From NCBI GenBank assembly GCA_946894095.1, contig OX335652.1:7587001-7651000 (forward strand): a stretch of 64,000 nt of DNA. Reading direction: 5' to 3'. The DNA is from Incurvaria masculella (lineage: Eukaryota > Arthropoda > Insecta > Lepidoptera > Incurvariidae). The notes under the pieces are model-generated. The model saw only the letters and a list, made by a program, of their open reading frames with translations. It was not told the origin of the DNA and made no database searches. Within the stretch, counting starts at the first letter, position 1. Every line of letters begins with the position of its first letter. This document shows positions 31,527-42,465 of the stretch, piece after piece. Made by a program: the position numbers and the translations under genes.

Positions 31527-31910
31527 AGACTCAGTGGCCCAGTGGCGCGACACTTCGGCGATCGCTCTCCGAAGTTAAGCAACGCTGGGTCCGGTCTGGT
31601 CTTGGATGGGTGACCATTCAACCGTTGAGAGAGGCTGGCCGTGGTTCGGATTCCACGTTAAACTGTAGGTCCCCTTCCTTACTTACTAGGTGGTAGGGTT
31701 ATTCCCGCCCGGGTTGGTACCATCGCATTGGATGAACGATGGTCGAAGCGGCAACGAAAATTGTCCGTGTTTTCCTTCCAGTTCAATGTAGCCGTGCAAA
31801 ATAAGGAAGGTCCTGGCATGGCACCCATGCGGTGTGTTGGGCTAATACCATGACAGAACTTGTGGTATAAGCCATCCATGTCCAGACACATAAAAAAAAA
31901 ACCTCCTTGT
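31527..31910 (+). mobile_element. 5S-rRNA-derived SINE, best copy
   Basis: Head GGCCCAGTGGCGCGACAC, 5S box-like CCGAAGTTAAGCAACGCTGG and CTTGGATGGGTGACC. The body ends with an A tract at 31891-31900. Orientation +. Confidence 0.85.
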
Positions 31911-33485
31911 AGCCCAACGGAAGCTGCAAGAGGCTGGGGAGGTGAAATGCTTTACGCATACCTGATTCCGGAATCAGTTTATGTGGGACTGGTTGGCGAG
32001 TCTAACCTAACCCTTGGCCAAACCTACCCACTAAAACACCCCCCATATATCCTTTTAGCCTGTTGGCGTTAAAAGGGTAGCCGGTCGTGTGGTAAAAGGG
32101 TAGCCGGTCGTGTGATGAAAACTTTCCGATTGAAATGACGCATGTGAGAAACTTGTTTTTAAATAACAAATAAATTAGCAGTTATACATATTTAGAAGCG
32201 ATACACTGCGATGCTTGCGGGTGATATTGATGTTCATAATTTAAATTTGAAATGGATACTACCGAGTAAGTAGGTAGTTTGTTTTGAATTTAGCGCGGCC
32301 AGAGGGGTCAGTGACTCGAGCCAAAAGTTTGCATCAAGATTACCAATTGAAGCTGGTAATAATACGAGGATTCGTAAGCAGGTTAAATGTAGCTCGGGGA
32401 GCGAACCCGAGGCCTTGACGTGAGAGACAAGTTTATTTTTATGTGAAGGGCCAGGGTATGGCATGAAGCTACGAGGAGAGAAATGGACGAAGCCTTTCAA
32501 GAATACCAGAACTGAAGTTACATAAACACAAAGGCAAACGTATAAGAAGTAGAGAAAGAACACATACTCGTAAAACAAGTCTACGGCCGGCGAGGTGGCG
32601 TTAATGTCTATGAAGTCTTATTCTCGTTCATCTGGCTGGGTAATACGCTGATGGGGTTTAAGTTCCTGAAGACAAGCGAGGAGGTGGCGAAGCGGCCTGG
32701 TCCGATGCTGCGTACATTCGATAGAATGATTCTAAAAGGGCTACAGGCGATGATGAAAAATGTGGATGCAAGGTCGCAGCTTAAATAGTAGCGCTACTTT
32801 TCTTTAAGAAAAGAGGATAGGGGGATTTAGGTTGCAAATACCGTGATAAAGGTCACGCCGTCCAAAAGCTCAAGCTGAAGCCAGTGAGCGCTGTTATGAT
32901 GTTCTACAGAAGCCTGAAGGACGCGTCGTCCCAAATTCGCAGATTGAAGGCTGCGAGCATCACCTCACATCTTCAAGCCAGGATGACGTGGGAAGCTTGA
33001 AGGTCAAACTCTCGGTAGTCTGCCTCGAGACGGTCCCAAAGGTTGGGCGAAGGCTGCCACACGGTGGCTCAGAAACCACGGCGACGATTGATCTTTCCTG
33101 CACGAGGGCCGACCGACTACTGCGGCCTTTTTTCCAATCTGCCGCTTCATTCGCTTTAACAAGCGATGTTCATTCGTTCTTATTTTATTTGAAACTTGGG
33201 CTGAACTTCCGGCCCTGAAAGTTTCTAGAACTATCCAGAAGCTTCTCTTTTCTTTTCAATTATAACTTCCGGATCAAAAACGTTGATTATTGTTCATCGG
33301 ACGTCTGTCACCAACTAACATCCACCCTTCAGCTTATTTAAATCGTTTCCTTAATTGTATGGCTCTTTATACATTATGAGATAATCCAACGCTGCACAGT
33401 AATCAATATAACCAGGATTACCTTGTGCCTTTGAAATTCCCAAAAAATCCTAAAGGAATACCAAAGATTCCGGGTGATTTTCATG
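31911..33485. other. Intergenic, no supported gene
   Basis: Includes a short direct duplication of GGGTAGCCGGTCGTGTG (32075-32115). ORFs are under 115 codons and resemble nothing known to me. Confidence 0.45.
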
Positions 33486-33880
33486 TTTTTTTTTGTGGAT
33501 GGCTAATACCACACAACACCGTTATGCTATTAGACCACCACAAATACACCAAATACATGTATGCCAAATACCAAAAAAATGTATGCAAATACACCACATT
33601 CCCGAAGAAATTACCTTCCCTTCATGAGCACGGCTACACTGAACTGGATCGAAAACACAGACAATTTTTCATCTCCGCTTCGACCATCTTTTTACCCAAT
33701 GCGATGGTACCAACCCGGGCGGGATTGAACCCTATCTACAGTTTTACATCGGATTTCGAACCATGGATCAGCTCATATTCGTGACGGAATGCACATATCC
33801 AACTCAGAAAGAGAAAGAAAGTGTTGAAAAGATCTCTGGTATGCTAGGCAAGTCCCCGCGCCACTAGCCTAAGAGCCTCA
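33486..33880 (-). mobile_element. tRNA-derived SINE, degraded copy 2
   Basis: Body from GGATGGCTAATACCAC to the tRNA-like end CTAGGCAAGTCCCCGCGCC. The interior has deletions and a small A/C-rich duplication (33540-33595). Confidence 0.6.
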
Positions 33881-34018
33881 AAGCACTACCAAAGGGATTA
33901 CCAAATACTCCTAAGATAACCTTCTGGGATTACGTAAGATTACTAAAAACTACAAGAAGTAAAACCAAACATTTTATAAATTCGTTTCGCGAGTTTTGAG
34001 TGGGGATTTGTAATGATA

Positions 34019-34281
34019 AAAAAAACCGGCCAAATGCGAGTCGGACTCGCACACAAAGGGTTCCGTACCATCGTATAAGATTTAACACATAAAATCACAT
34101 TTTTCCATTATTTTTAAATTTCACCTATTTGTTGTTATAGCGGAAAAATAAATACACACTCTGTGAAAATTTCAGCTGCCTACCTATTACGGTTCATGAG
34201 ATACAGCCCTGTGACAGACCGACGGACGGACAGCGGAGGCTTAGTAATTCCATTTCTACTCTTTGGGTACGGAACCCTAAA
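34019..34281 (-). mobile_element. GTCGGACTCGC miniature element, minus-strand copy
   Basis: Starts AAACCGGCCAAATGCGAGTC and ends TTTGGGTACGGAACCCTAA. Slightly shorter than 27275-27568. Confidence 0.7.
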
Positions 34282-34839
34282 AAGTCATGCAAAGGGTTTA
34301 TTTCCAAAATGAAACTTGTCCTCTCCTACTCGGCTTATAGGGAAATCCGCCCCTTAGGTTCCCCCTAGCAATACCTTTCTGACTTGCTCCGCATTGAGTG
34401 ATCGGTCGAATCGGCTACTTATTAACATTCTCGACGTACTTGCAGATAGAAGTAAGAATTATATCGTTTCAGTGGATTGATAAAGGCTATTATCACAACA
34501 CACACCAGCAAAACAGGCCACATAGGAACTATTTAGCATGCCATGTCCTTCCTTATATTGCACGGCAATATTGAATTGAATGGAAAACACGGTCAATTTG
34601 TATTGTGCCTCGACAATTTTTAATTAAATTTACAACATGCAGATTTAACAAAAGTTACATGAGGATTTTCTATAAATACATTAACTATAGCCACATACGA
34701 ACTGTGAAGCACAGCACAGCCTTCAGAAGTTACGTATAGTGTTACAACAGAGAAGGCTGTGTCTGGACCATGGAAGTCTGAAATACTATTACAATGCTGT
34801 ACAATAGGATATAATCATTGGATATATTCTTTTTTTTAT

Positions 34840-35190
34840 GTAAGTACACATGCATGGCTCATACTAAACCGAACGTCAGATATTAGCGTAGCACACCTTA
34901 TGGGAACTAGGTGCCATGCCAGGACCTTCCTTATATTGCTCGGCTACATTGAACTGGATAGAAAGCACGGACAATCTTCATTGCCGCTTCGACCATCGTT
35001 CATTCAATGCGATGGTACCAACTCGGGCGGGATTAACCCTACCACCTAGTAAGGAAAGGGACCTACAGTTTTACGTGGAATCCGAACCACGGCCAGCCTC
35101 ATTGGTCGAAAATGGTCACCATTCAGAACCCAAGCGCGCTTAGAGGTGCTTCCAGAGAGGAGTCGCACCACTGGGCTACCGAGGCTGGCT
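34840..35190 (-). mobile_element. 5S-derived SINE, diverged copy
   Basis: Contains GATGGTACCAACTCGGGCGG, GGAATCCGAACCACGGCC and CACTGGGCTACCGAGGCT. The 5S head is diverged. A body fragment without head also lies at 34500-34620. Confidence 0.65.
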
Positions 35191-36114
35191 TTCCATGGCC
35201 TGGGCAAAAATATATCTGGCAACTACTGATAAATGGTATGGTTTGTGAAGCCTACAAATAATAAGAACAAACGAGCGGCTCAGTTACTGCAGCAACAAAG
35301 TAACTTGTTATGGAGAAACTAAATAGATTCAAGACGGTTCGGATAAACATAAGGCCATTGCAAACGAAGTATCCTCACTGGGCCAGCCCAGGTAGGCAAG
35401 TAGGTAGTCGGTTAGGTAAGATGATGCAACAACATCCCGCCTGGCATCAGCCCGATAACCAGTCCGCTATGCAGATTTAACGCTCCAAGCTACCTTGAAG
35501 AGAGGCAAAGTCATGGATTTAGCGTAAACAACGCAGAGGCCGCTTTCTGATATTAATTATGTTGTTCTCGATGTTCTGTACTTTAATTATATGTGGCAGA
35601 TGCAGATTTGAAAAATTAAAATTTAATTTTAAAGTTAAAAAATTAGTTAAAAGAATGAAGCAAGCCGATTGGTACTATAGCCAAAACGCGAAGTATGACG
35701 AGGCACAGCATTATTACAATAAATAATCCTCTTCTAGCGATTGAACGATAGCCAAGTTATCAAACAGTATGGTACAAAAGTATATTATTTAATATTTTCT
35801 TGATTGAAAAATTATGATAGTTATAGGTACGTACCTATCTAGTGAAATATTCTGAGTTGGATTGTGTGACTGTGTTCAAAATGCAGGCTCGCATAAACGT
35901 TCACATTACATACGTAGCCTGCCTAGAAATTTATGTCATTCGAGAAAAGAAAATTACAATCAGAACTTTTTACGCAATTTAATGTTTTTCAAAGTATTTC
36001 AAAATTGAACAAGTTTTTGAAACATTAAAAAAAAAACCGCCGATTAGAAAGCGTCGACCAGACGTTCCAGAGTTTCTACGTTTTTGCTGGTCCAAATACT
36101 CAATTGTTTAACGA

Positions 36115-36322
36115 GCTTGCGTTGTGTGCAGGATGATGCGTCGCTCAGGGTTGGTTTTGCATAGCCCCTGTGATGCTCTGTTCAATCGTCGTAACATGAC
36201 CAGGTTTTCGCTGCATGGCTACAATTTTGCTTCGGAAGCTAGCAACTTTCCTCGGTTTCTTGGAACAACCACAAAGTAGATTGTTGCTTAGAATCATGAT
36301 CCAAGATTCATCACCACTGATG
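36115..36322 (-). pseudogene. Mariner-type transposase fragment
   Basis: The minus strand reads YEIISGDESWI, then, across a frameshift, SKIVAMQRKPGHVTTIEQSI. GDESWI is the conserved catalytic-domain motif of mariner transposases. About 60 codons remain, with a stop at 36145, so it is inactive. The junction with a 5S SINE piece is at 36330. Confidence 0.75.
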
Positions 36323-36329
36323 ATCTCGT

Positions 36330-36455
36330 AACCACGGCCAGCCTCTCTCAACGGTCGAATGGTCACCCATCCAAGACCAGACCGGACCCAGCGTTGCTTA
36401 ACTGCGGAGAGCGATCGCCGAAGTGTCGCGCCACTGGGCCATTGAGGCTGCGTGC
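36330..36455 (-). mobile_element. 5S-derived SINE head fragment
   Basis: Only the 5S-like part and the start of the body are present, joined to the mariner fragment. Confidence 0.75.
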
Positions 36456-37104
36456 AATGTGTTTATGTTAGACCTTCTAATGATATGTGGTCTAGTCGTG
36501 GCCAGGGCAATGTCTTTCAGGTATGTTCGCCGAAATAATAACTGCTTCGTATTTTCTTTGTATATTATCTGACTATTTATGCCAGCAATGTTTAGCAGTG
36601 AGAAAAATAATCTCATTGTCCATCTGCGAGTCATTCTACCTACAGAATATTCTTCCTTCATTTGATCAACGACGTCAACTCCTCCTTTAGTGCGATGTTT
36701 ACTTCAAAACAATAATATACGCAATGAATACGAATAAGATTTCAACTAGAGTAAAAAACGAGAATCACAAATTTTACTTACGCGAGTAGTCGCGCAGTGA
36801 GCAATTTGCCGCCAAACGCGACTCGCCTGTGACAACCTCTGTTTTCTGCGGTCACTTGCGCACTGAACTTACTTTAATTTCTAAAACAAGGAGGTGAGGA
36901 ACGGGGGAGCAGCTACTAGGACGCTTGACCTTGACAAATGTATCGTGTTCAAAATAATAGGAATATTGTGTGGCGGGCGGCAAAATGCTCATAGCGCGAG
37001 CACTCTAGGGTTAAGAACATTATTGAACGTTTTCGTTAGAGAAATGAATTTTCGTAAGCAGCTTGACAAAGAGTGGAGGCTGCGACTTAAAACTTAAATA
37101 TATC

Positions 37105-37240
37105 AAGCCCCGATTGCAGGAGGAGACGGCTCAGTTAAAGGTCAAACACGTCACTTTAAGTGAACCGCATGGAGTTCCTTACATACAAAGTGACTTGTTT
37201 AATCATACGTTGACGTTGATTTTGATTTTTGGTCTGTTAA
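37105..37240 (+). repeat. GCCCCG..GTGCA palindromic element, partial
   Basis: Same family as 44103-44428: AACACGTCACTTTAAGTGAA, GCATGGAGTTCCTT and ACGTTGACGTTGATTTTGAT. Confidence 0.6.
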
Positions 37241-37998
37241 TAAAATTTGGCAGTAAACATGTCTTAAAAGTCATGCCTTGTATTTACGTATTTTTTTAAG
37301 GTACAGAGCGCATCACCCTCGGCGCCACATTAGGCATTGGCATTTGCAAGGAAAATTAATGTGATTGAAAGTCCAATATGTGACATCTAGGTTGATGCCG
37401 TTTCTACCTTACGCTAGTAATATAATAAGCATGAGGTACCTGCAATTCGGATGCTATTCTCAACCTGCAAAGAAATGAGAAATAAGCTGTTCCACCTTAT
37501 AGCTGCTGGTGGTCTCGGCATCTAAAACCCAGCGCTCATTTGATTTACAGAACAAGTCTCGGGTGGGATTGAGATTAGATTGAGCTTCGCAGAGGGACAA
37601 ATAAAAAATATAATACGACCTATGATTACGACACCTGGCACAGAGTTTACCAGTTGGCCAGCTAGTCGATCAATCAGAAGGGGAGACGCTACCCAAGTAT
37701 CCGCAGGTTTCTCAGCGTGATCTCACTGACTAGATCTTCACTGATCCAATGACGTTGTTCTCACTTGCAGGCTCGCGAAAAATTTGTGCACTCGTAAGGG
37801 CAGCCGCCGCGCCAACACCGGGAACCGTCTAGAGCACGCGGTCCTCACACACATCCAGCACGTGCCTTAGATCCGCCGCTAGCCGCCCGGACATCCCCGC
37901 AGAGCAGACCCGGACCGCACATTGGCACCCAACGCACGGACACCTCACACGCATCAACCACTCGACGTAGAGCAAGGAACACTTGGACTCGCTTCACG

Positions 37999-38666
37999 AT
38001 GGCTCGCGGAGACGAATGCAAGACCGCCGCGGTGAAGACGCTGGACTTTGGAACGCCGTCCAAGTGAGTTTTGGAAGAGCGCCGTCTCTGCTTTTGATAA
38101 AATGAGGGGTAACGCAATTCCATTGATTAATATTAACTGGGACACATGTACATATGGGACAGAACGTGCAAACTTGGGAACCACTTACCCGACTTATATG
38201 GGTATTGTTTCAACGTATAGCATTGGCGTGGTCAGGTCCGCATGGGTTACCGTTTTCGATGTTGAGGCTGTCTGTGGTTCGGATTCCACGTAGAACTTTA
38301 GGTCCCTCTCTTTACTTACTTATTATGGGTTAGTCCCGCCTGAATTGGTTTTCTATCCATTTAAATGTGGCAGTGCCAGTGTAAAAAGGTTCTGCCGGCA
38401 CATGCTTTTAAACAATTTTGGAAAAAAAACCCCCAAATATTCACAAAGCACTAAATGAGAATGTTCTCATTAAAATCATGCCTTACCTGAGCTAGTTCGT
38501 AATAAGTGTTTGATTATGCGTGTATATTTTCAGAAAGCCGATCACTTCCGGCGCGTACGCAAAGACGCAGCAGCCACCGAAGAAGGCTGAAGAGAAGAAG
38601 AACTACGGAGCTTGGGGGCCGCTCTACAAGAACAAGGAGAATTTCGTCAACATGCACATCTGTTGA
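37999..38666 (+). CDS. Two-exon gene for a 65-residue lysine-rich protein
   Basis: Exons 37999-38063 and 38534-38666, GT/AG (GTGAGT; TTTTCAG), phase 2. The protein begins MARGDECKTAAVKTLDFGTP and ends NYGAWGPLYKNKENFVNMHI plus C and TGA. No signal peptide or membrane segment. It is basic, with a KKAEEKK run in the middle, and probably disordered. I do not recognise the family. It is supported as a real gene by clean splice sites, by preserved phase, by a GC-rich, gene-like leader (37760-37998), and by AATAAA at 38785. The intron holds a SINE fragment (38265-38360). It could be conserved across moths; that is untested. Confidence 0.6.
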
Positions 38667-38784
38667 GGTCGCCTCCGCCCACCCAGTCGACAGGCAGCGC
38701 AGCCTCCGCAACATTCCGCTCCCGTCATGTCACCCAAATCATCATCACGACATCTAGATTTAAGAAGTAAAATATCTCGTCGCA

Positions 38785-38790
38785 AATAAA
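38785..38790 (+). terminator. Polyadenylation signal of the small two-exon gene
   Basis: AATAAA 119 bp after the stop codon. Confidence 0.55.
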
Positions 38791-40087
38791 CTAGTCCTGA
38801 GTAAACATCACTTTTGTCGTTTATCGTTTTGCTATATTTCACCAAACTATATTCCAGGAATCAGTATTGTGACAGACTGAAATGCATACACGTAGCTTTT
38901 ACTAACTTTTCCCTAAGCTTTTTAAACATGGATTGGGTTTGATTTCTTGATATTATAGTATTTCGCTAGTAACATAATTTAAGCAATATCGCTATTAAAA
39001 ATATCATCTGCTTTTTAAAAGATCTTTCTATTGAAGTCCCAGCAGGTTTAAATGGTTAAACTATGTGTACAAATTTGGGACCATTAATGTCTATGATAAG
39101 GAGACAAGGTCAATTATCTGGCGCTTAGAATTCACGCTGTGTCACAAAAGTTTGTATAAGGGGCAATGACACAATTTCTGTATGTTCTTGTTATGTTACT
39201 GGACAGGACATGGATATTTAATATCACACCTACCGATATAAGTCCGTCACAACATAGTTAAGAAGGAACAGGTGCCTTGCCAGGGGGTCTACACATGAAA
39301 GTGAACACGAAAAGTTCTCGTGTTCGCTTCTACGGTCAAACTCTATGTAGAAAAAAAACATTAAGGCATTTTTTTTCTTCGAAGATGGGTTTGCGGTATT
39401 CTGTACCGTGTCGTCAACGTATAATTAAACACGTCACTGTGAATGGACAGTATTGAAAGAATCCTCGCTAAAAGTAATGTGTTTGAACATTGATTAACTC
39501 AGCCGTCGCTTTGTGCAATCGGAGCTAAAGCGTACAGTACTAGGTTTCCTTCCTTCCCCAAATAAAAAAATCCCGTTTTTAATTGATTTACAACCTAACT
39601 TTTAAACTGATTTCGATCGAAGATGCAAGAAAGTATATTCATATATGTTTCGGTAAATTATGAGCTGAAAAGGGCTGATACTACACAGCCTAGGTCGGCT
39701 AAGACTGCAGGTCCGCTTCTGCCTGTGCTCCATTCTATTTATCAGCCCGCCGGCGACGCTCGCTGCAAAGAACAGCCCACTTCTACAGCTAACCACATAG
39801 CCACTACACGAGTCTGCATCCAATTGGCAGGGTCCGAAATGACGAACATTTATGTAATCCCAAATTGTTGAAATATCAGATAACAGACGTCTGTACTTAT
39901 TCTGTTATCGAAATAATTATGATGTTATGATAATGTCTGTTTTGATAAAATTATGTTAGCCAGAGTTATCCTGAAAGTTGAACATTTCCTTTGCATTAGT
40001 TTAGAAGGTGGAAGGTTGACTTAACTAACGATGAAGTTCCCTAACAAAAAGGTTAACATCAAAAAACAAAAAAATTGTAAAACAAGA
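38791..40087. other. Intergenic, mostly unexplained
   Basis: A diverged copy of the palindromic GTGCA element lies at about 39405-39530. A short inverted pair GAACACGAAAAG/CTCGTGTTCG lies at 39304-39328. No gene seen. Confidence 0.45.
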
Positions 40088-41595
40088 CTATTTTTTATTC
40101 GTAGCCATTTTAAAAATAGATGTCTTCGGTACATGTCTAATCGTCAGTGAAACTCTGGTACTTCTTAACAAAATTTCACCAACACTGTATTGTCTGCACA
40201 AGTCCAAATTAACTAAGTCTTCACTTATAAGGTCCTCTTTCACTTCCTCTATGGTATGTAAGTAATTGAAAAATAGGTCCTCCTGTAAAATCAACAAACT
40301 TCTCGGTTCTAAAAGTAAGGAACAAACAGGGGTCATATTTTGCGCTTCGGAGTAAGGGGCATTGAGAAATTTCAATACAATGTGGGACCCAAGGGATATT
40401 GTGGTTATAGTCGGAAAAAATAAACACCCATCTAAATGTGGCATAATTCCTTGGCCAGGCAAGTATTCATTCACTAAAATGTGGTTGGGTTTCTTTGAGG
40501 ACATCACATTCAGTTCTTGTATCTTGTCCAAGTATTTGTTGAGCCATGGTGGAATGGGTTCGGCAATCATCCCCTTGCTGTGGGGAATACCGCCCCAGTT
40601 CTGAAGTCGCCGGTTAGAGAGTTGCGTCCACTTTGGAATTGGAGCAGAGAACACCTTAGAGAGGAGATGTTTTTCTTCTTCCACCGAGATGAATTCTGGT
40701 ATATAGAAAGCAGTTGGCGGCGCCTGTATGCATTAAATAAGTATGGTATTATTTTATATTTAAATTCAGAAACCATCAGTGAACACTGCGATGAGCGAAA
40801 AAGATGGATTCTCAACTTCATGAGTCCAAAATTATAAATAGAGACTAGAAGCAATTGGACTTAGCTGGAGGATTGAGGAGGGGTTGAAGTGTCGAGCCCG
40901 GGCGGCCTTGGAGGACGTATCATAGTACGTCCTCCAAGCTGGTGCGCAGCAGCCATAAGCATAGGGCATTTATTAAAATATGTATGCCTGCAGATGTGCA
41001 TGTCTACAGAAGGGTATCATAACCTTTCTCAGTTATGGACCCTTAGCGGAATTTTATAAATTATTACGTACTTCCGAACTCACTTAAGAAATAAGTAATT
41101 TTTTTATCATTTCAAACATGCCGCGGACCCCCAGCACTGATGCCACGGACCCCCACGGGTTCCATGAAACCCAGGTTAAGAAACCCTGGTCAACAGGGTA
41201 GACAATCTATGAATTGCCTATGGAATTTATGGTCTCTCAACGAATGCGGATCTCGTTGACAGTTCGTCACAAACATACAAAAATGTAGCAAGTTCCTGAA
41301 AATTGGCCTGTATAAATTGCAACAAGGTCATATGTGATGTGTCTTCTCTACCCCCTTTTTTAATTATACCTTTATGCTGCAAATTATCGTATCGTGATCA
41401 TAGCGTATGGCGCTGTATCATCTAATGGATGTTTTCATGAATATCTATTTGTAGGGAAATCGTATTTAAGACTTTTACATTTGTAGTGCCACAAGTAATA
41501 ATAAAATATACATAAATGGAATGTCGAGGGAGCAGGTACAGATGATAGGTACTTACAGATTTCACTTTGCAGGATTGAAGCAAGGGCTTAGCCAT
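40088..41595 (-). CDS. ALKBH6: AlkB homolog 6, Fe(II)/2-oxoglutarate dioxygenase
   Basis: Two exons on the minus strand: 41595-41557 (MAKPLLQSCKVKS, donor GTAAGT) and 40723-40088, joined in phase 0, giving 224 residues; I recall the human protein as 238. The join yields KVKSAPPTAFYIPEFI, matching the start of the family domain. Conserved points: KWTQLSNRRLQNWGG, NEYLPGQGIMPHLDG with iron ligands H109 and D111, TISLGSH, LLLEPRSLLIL, distal H169, and R203/R209 in STRVSLTIR, which bind 2-oxoglutarate. All catalytic residues are present, so the enzyme looks functional. Its natural substrate is poorly known in any species. An in-frame TAA just upstream of 40723 shows that an intron must precede the main exon. 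Convergent with the small gene. Confidence 0.88.
40907..40938. repeat. Perfect 13-bp inverted repeat in the ALKBH6 intron
   Basis: CTTGGAGGACGTA, six-base loop, then the exact reverse complement. Confidence 0.85.
41010..41192 (-). repeat. Possible end of a hAT-like miniature element
   Basis: The reverse complement begins near ACCAGGGTTTCTTAACCTGG and continues with GGGGGTCCG repeats, reminiscent of hAT ends. The other end was not found. Low certainty. Confidence 0.3.
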
Positions 41596-41939
41596 CTTCG
41601 GAACAAAAGTTAAAAAGATATCAGTATGTTTGAAAAATAATTTGAAACTACAAAACTATTTGCAGGTTTGCTACAAAGATTACTTACTACCTACGCTAAA
41701 CAAGGTATGATTAGGTATGGTAGGTTGTAGCTTATTTTTTTTTTGTTATTGTTGTTTTTGGAGCTCAGAATATCTTTACGTTTCGTAGAGAGGATCAAGC
41801 CAAAGCAAATAAATAAATACTGACCGGGACCAAAATAAAAGCCTATTGACAAAGGTGACGTTTGTATTTTTTCAATGTTTCCTTAGGCAAAGGCCGTTTT
41901 CTCATGCACGATAACGTCACATCCACGACGGTACTCCAT

Positions 41940-42190
41940 ATGTCTATCTCCAATATCTGCATCGCCACCATCTGGTCGCCGGTGACGAAGCTGCGGCTGG
42001 GCCGCAGATGCGTCGCCAAGGGGTACCCATAAATCGTTCTCCAATATCCGTATCGCCAACATATGAATCGCCAATATCTCCATCGCCAGCGACGCATCTG
42101 CGGTCTGTCCGCAGATCCGTCGCCAAGGACCGGAGGCGCATATGCGTCGCCAAAAACTGGAGGCGCAGATGCTTCGGCAAACTATTGTGG
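41940..42190. repeat. Degenerate short-repeat block with ATCGCCA units
   Basis: ATCGCC or GTCGCCAA recurs at least seven times within 200 bp (near 41961, 42014, 42051, 42067, 42082, 42120, 42148), alternating with CCAATATC and GCAGATGCG. Minisatellite-like. Confidence 0.6.
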
Positions 42191-42269
42191 TGAAGGGATA
42201 TGTAAGTAAGGTTGGGTTAGGTAAGGTTAGGTTATCTTTTGTAACTGTACATGGATAATTCCTCGTTCA

Positions 42270-42465
42270 TAAAATGCGATGGTACCAACTCGTAGGGGTA
42301 CGGGTACTCTCTAGTAAGTAAGGAAGAGGACCTACAATTTTAAGTAGAATCCAAACGAGTGCCAGACCCAACGATTGAAAAGGGTCACCCATCTAGAACC
42401 TAACCACGCTAAGACTTTCTTCACCCAGCTTACCGCAAGGCGTCGTCGCACCACTGGGCTACCGA
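42270..42465 (-). mobile_element. 5S-derived SINE fragment
   Basis: GATGGTACCAACTCG to CACTGGGCTACCGAGG, diverged. Preceded at 42209-42235 by telomere-like GGTTAGG units. Confidence 0.55.

Noticed and set aside
31527..31600. 5S rRNA gene
   Set aside because: Only the promoter-like half matches 5S; it continues into a SINE body with an A tail.
32234..32578. 114-codon minus-strand ORF
   Set aside because: No recognisable domain, no splice or promoter context; length expected by chance.
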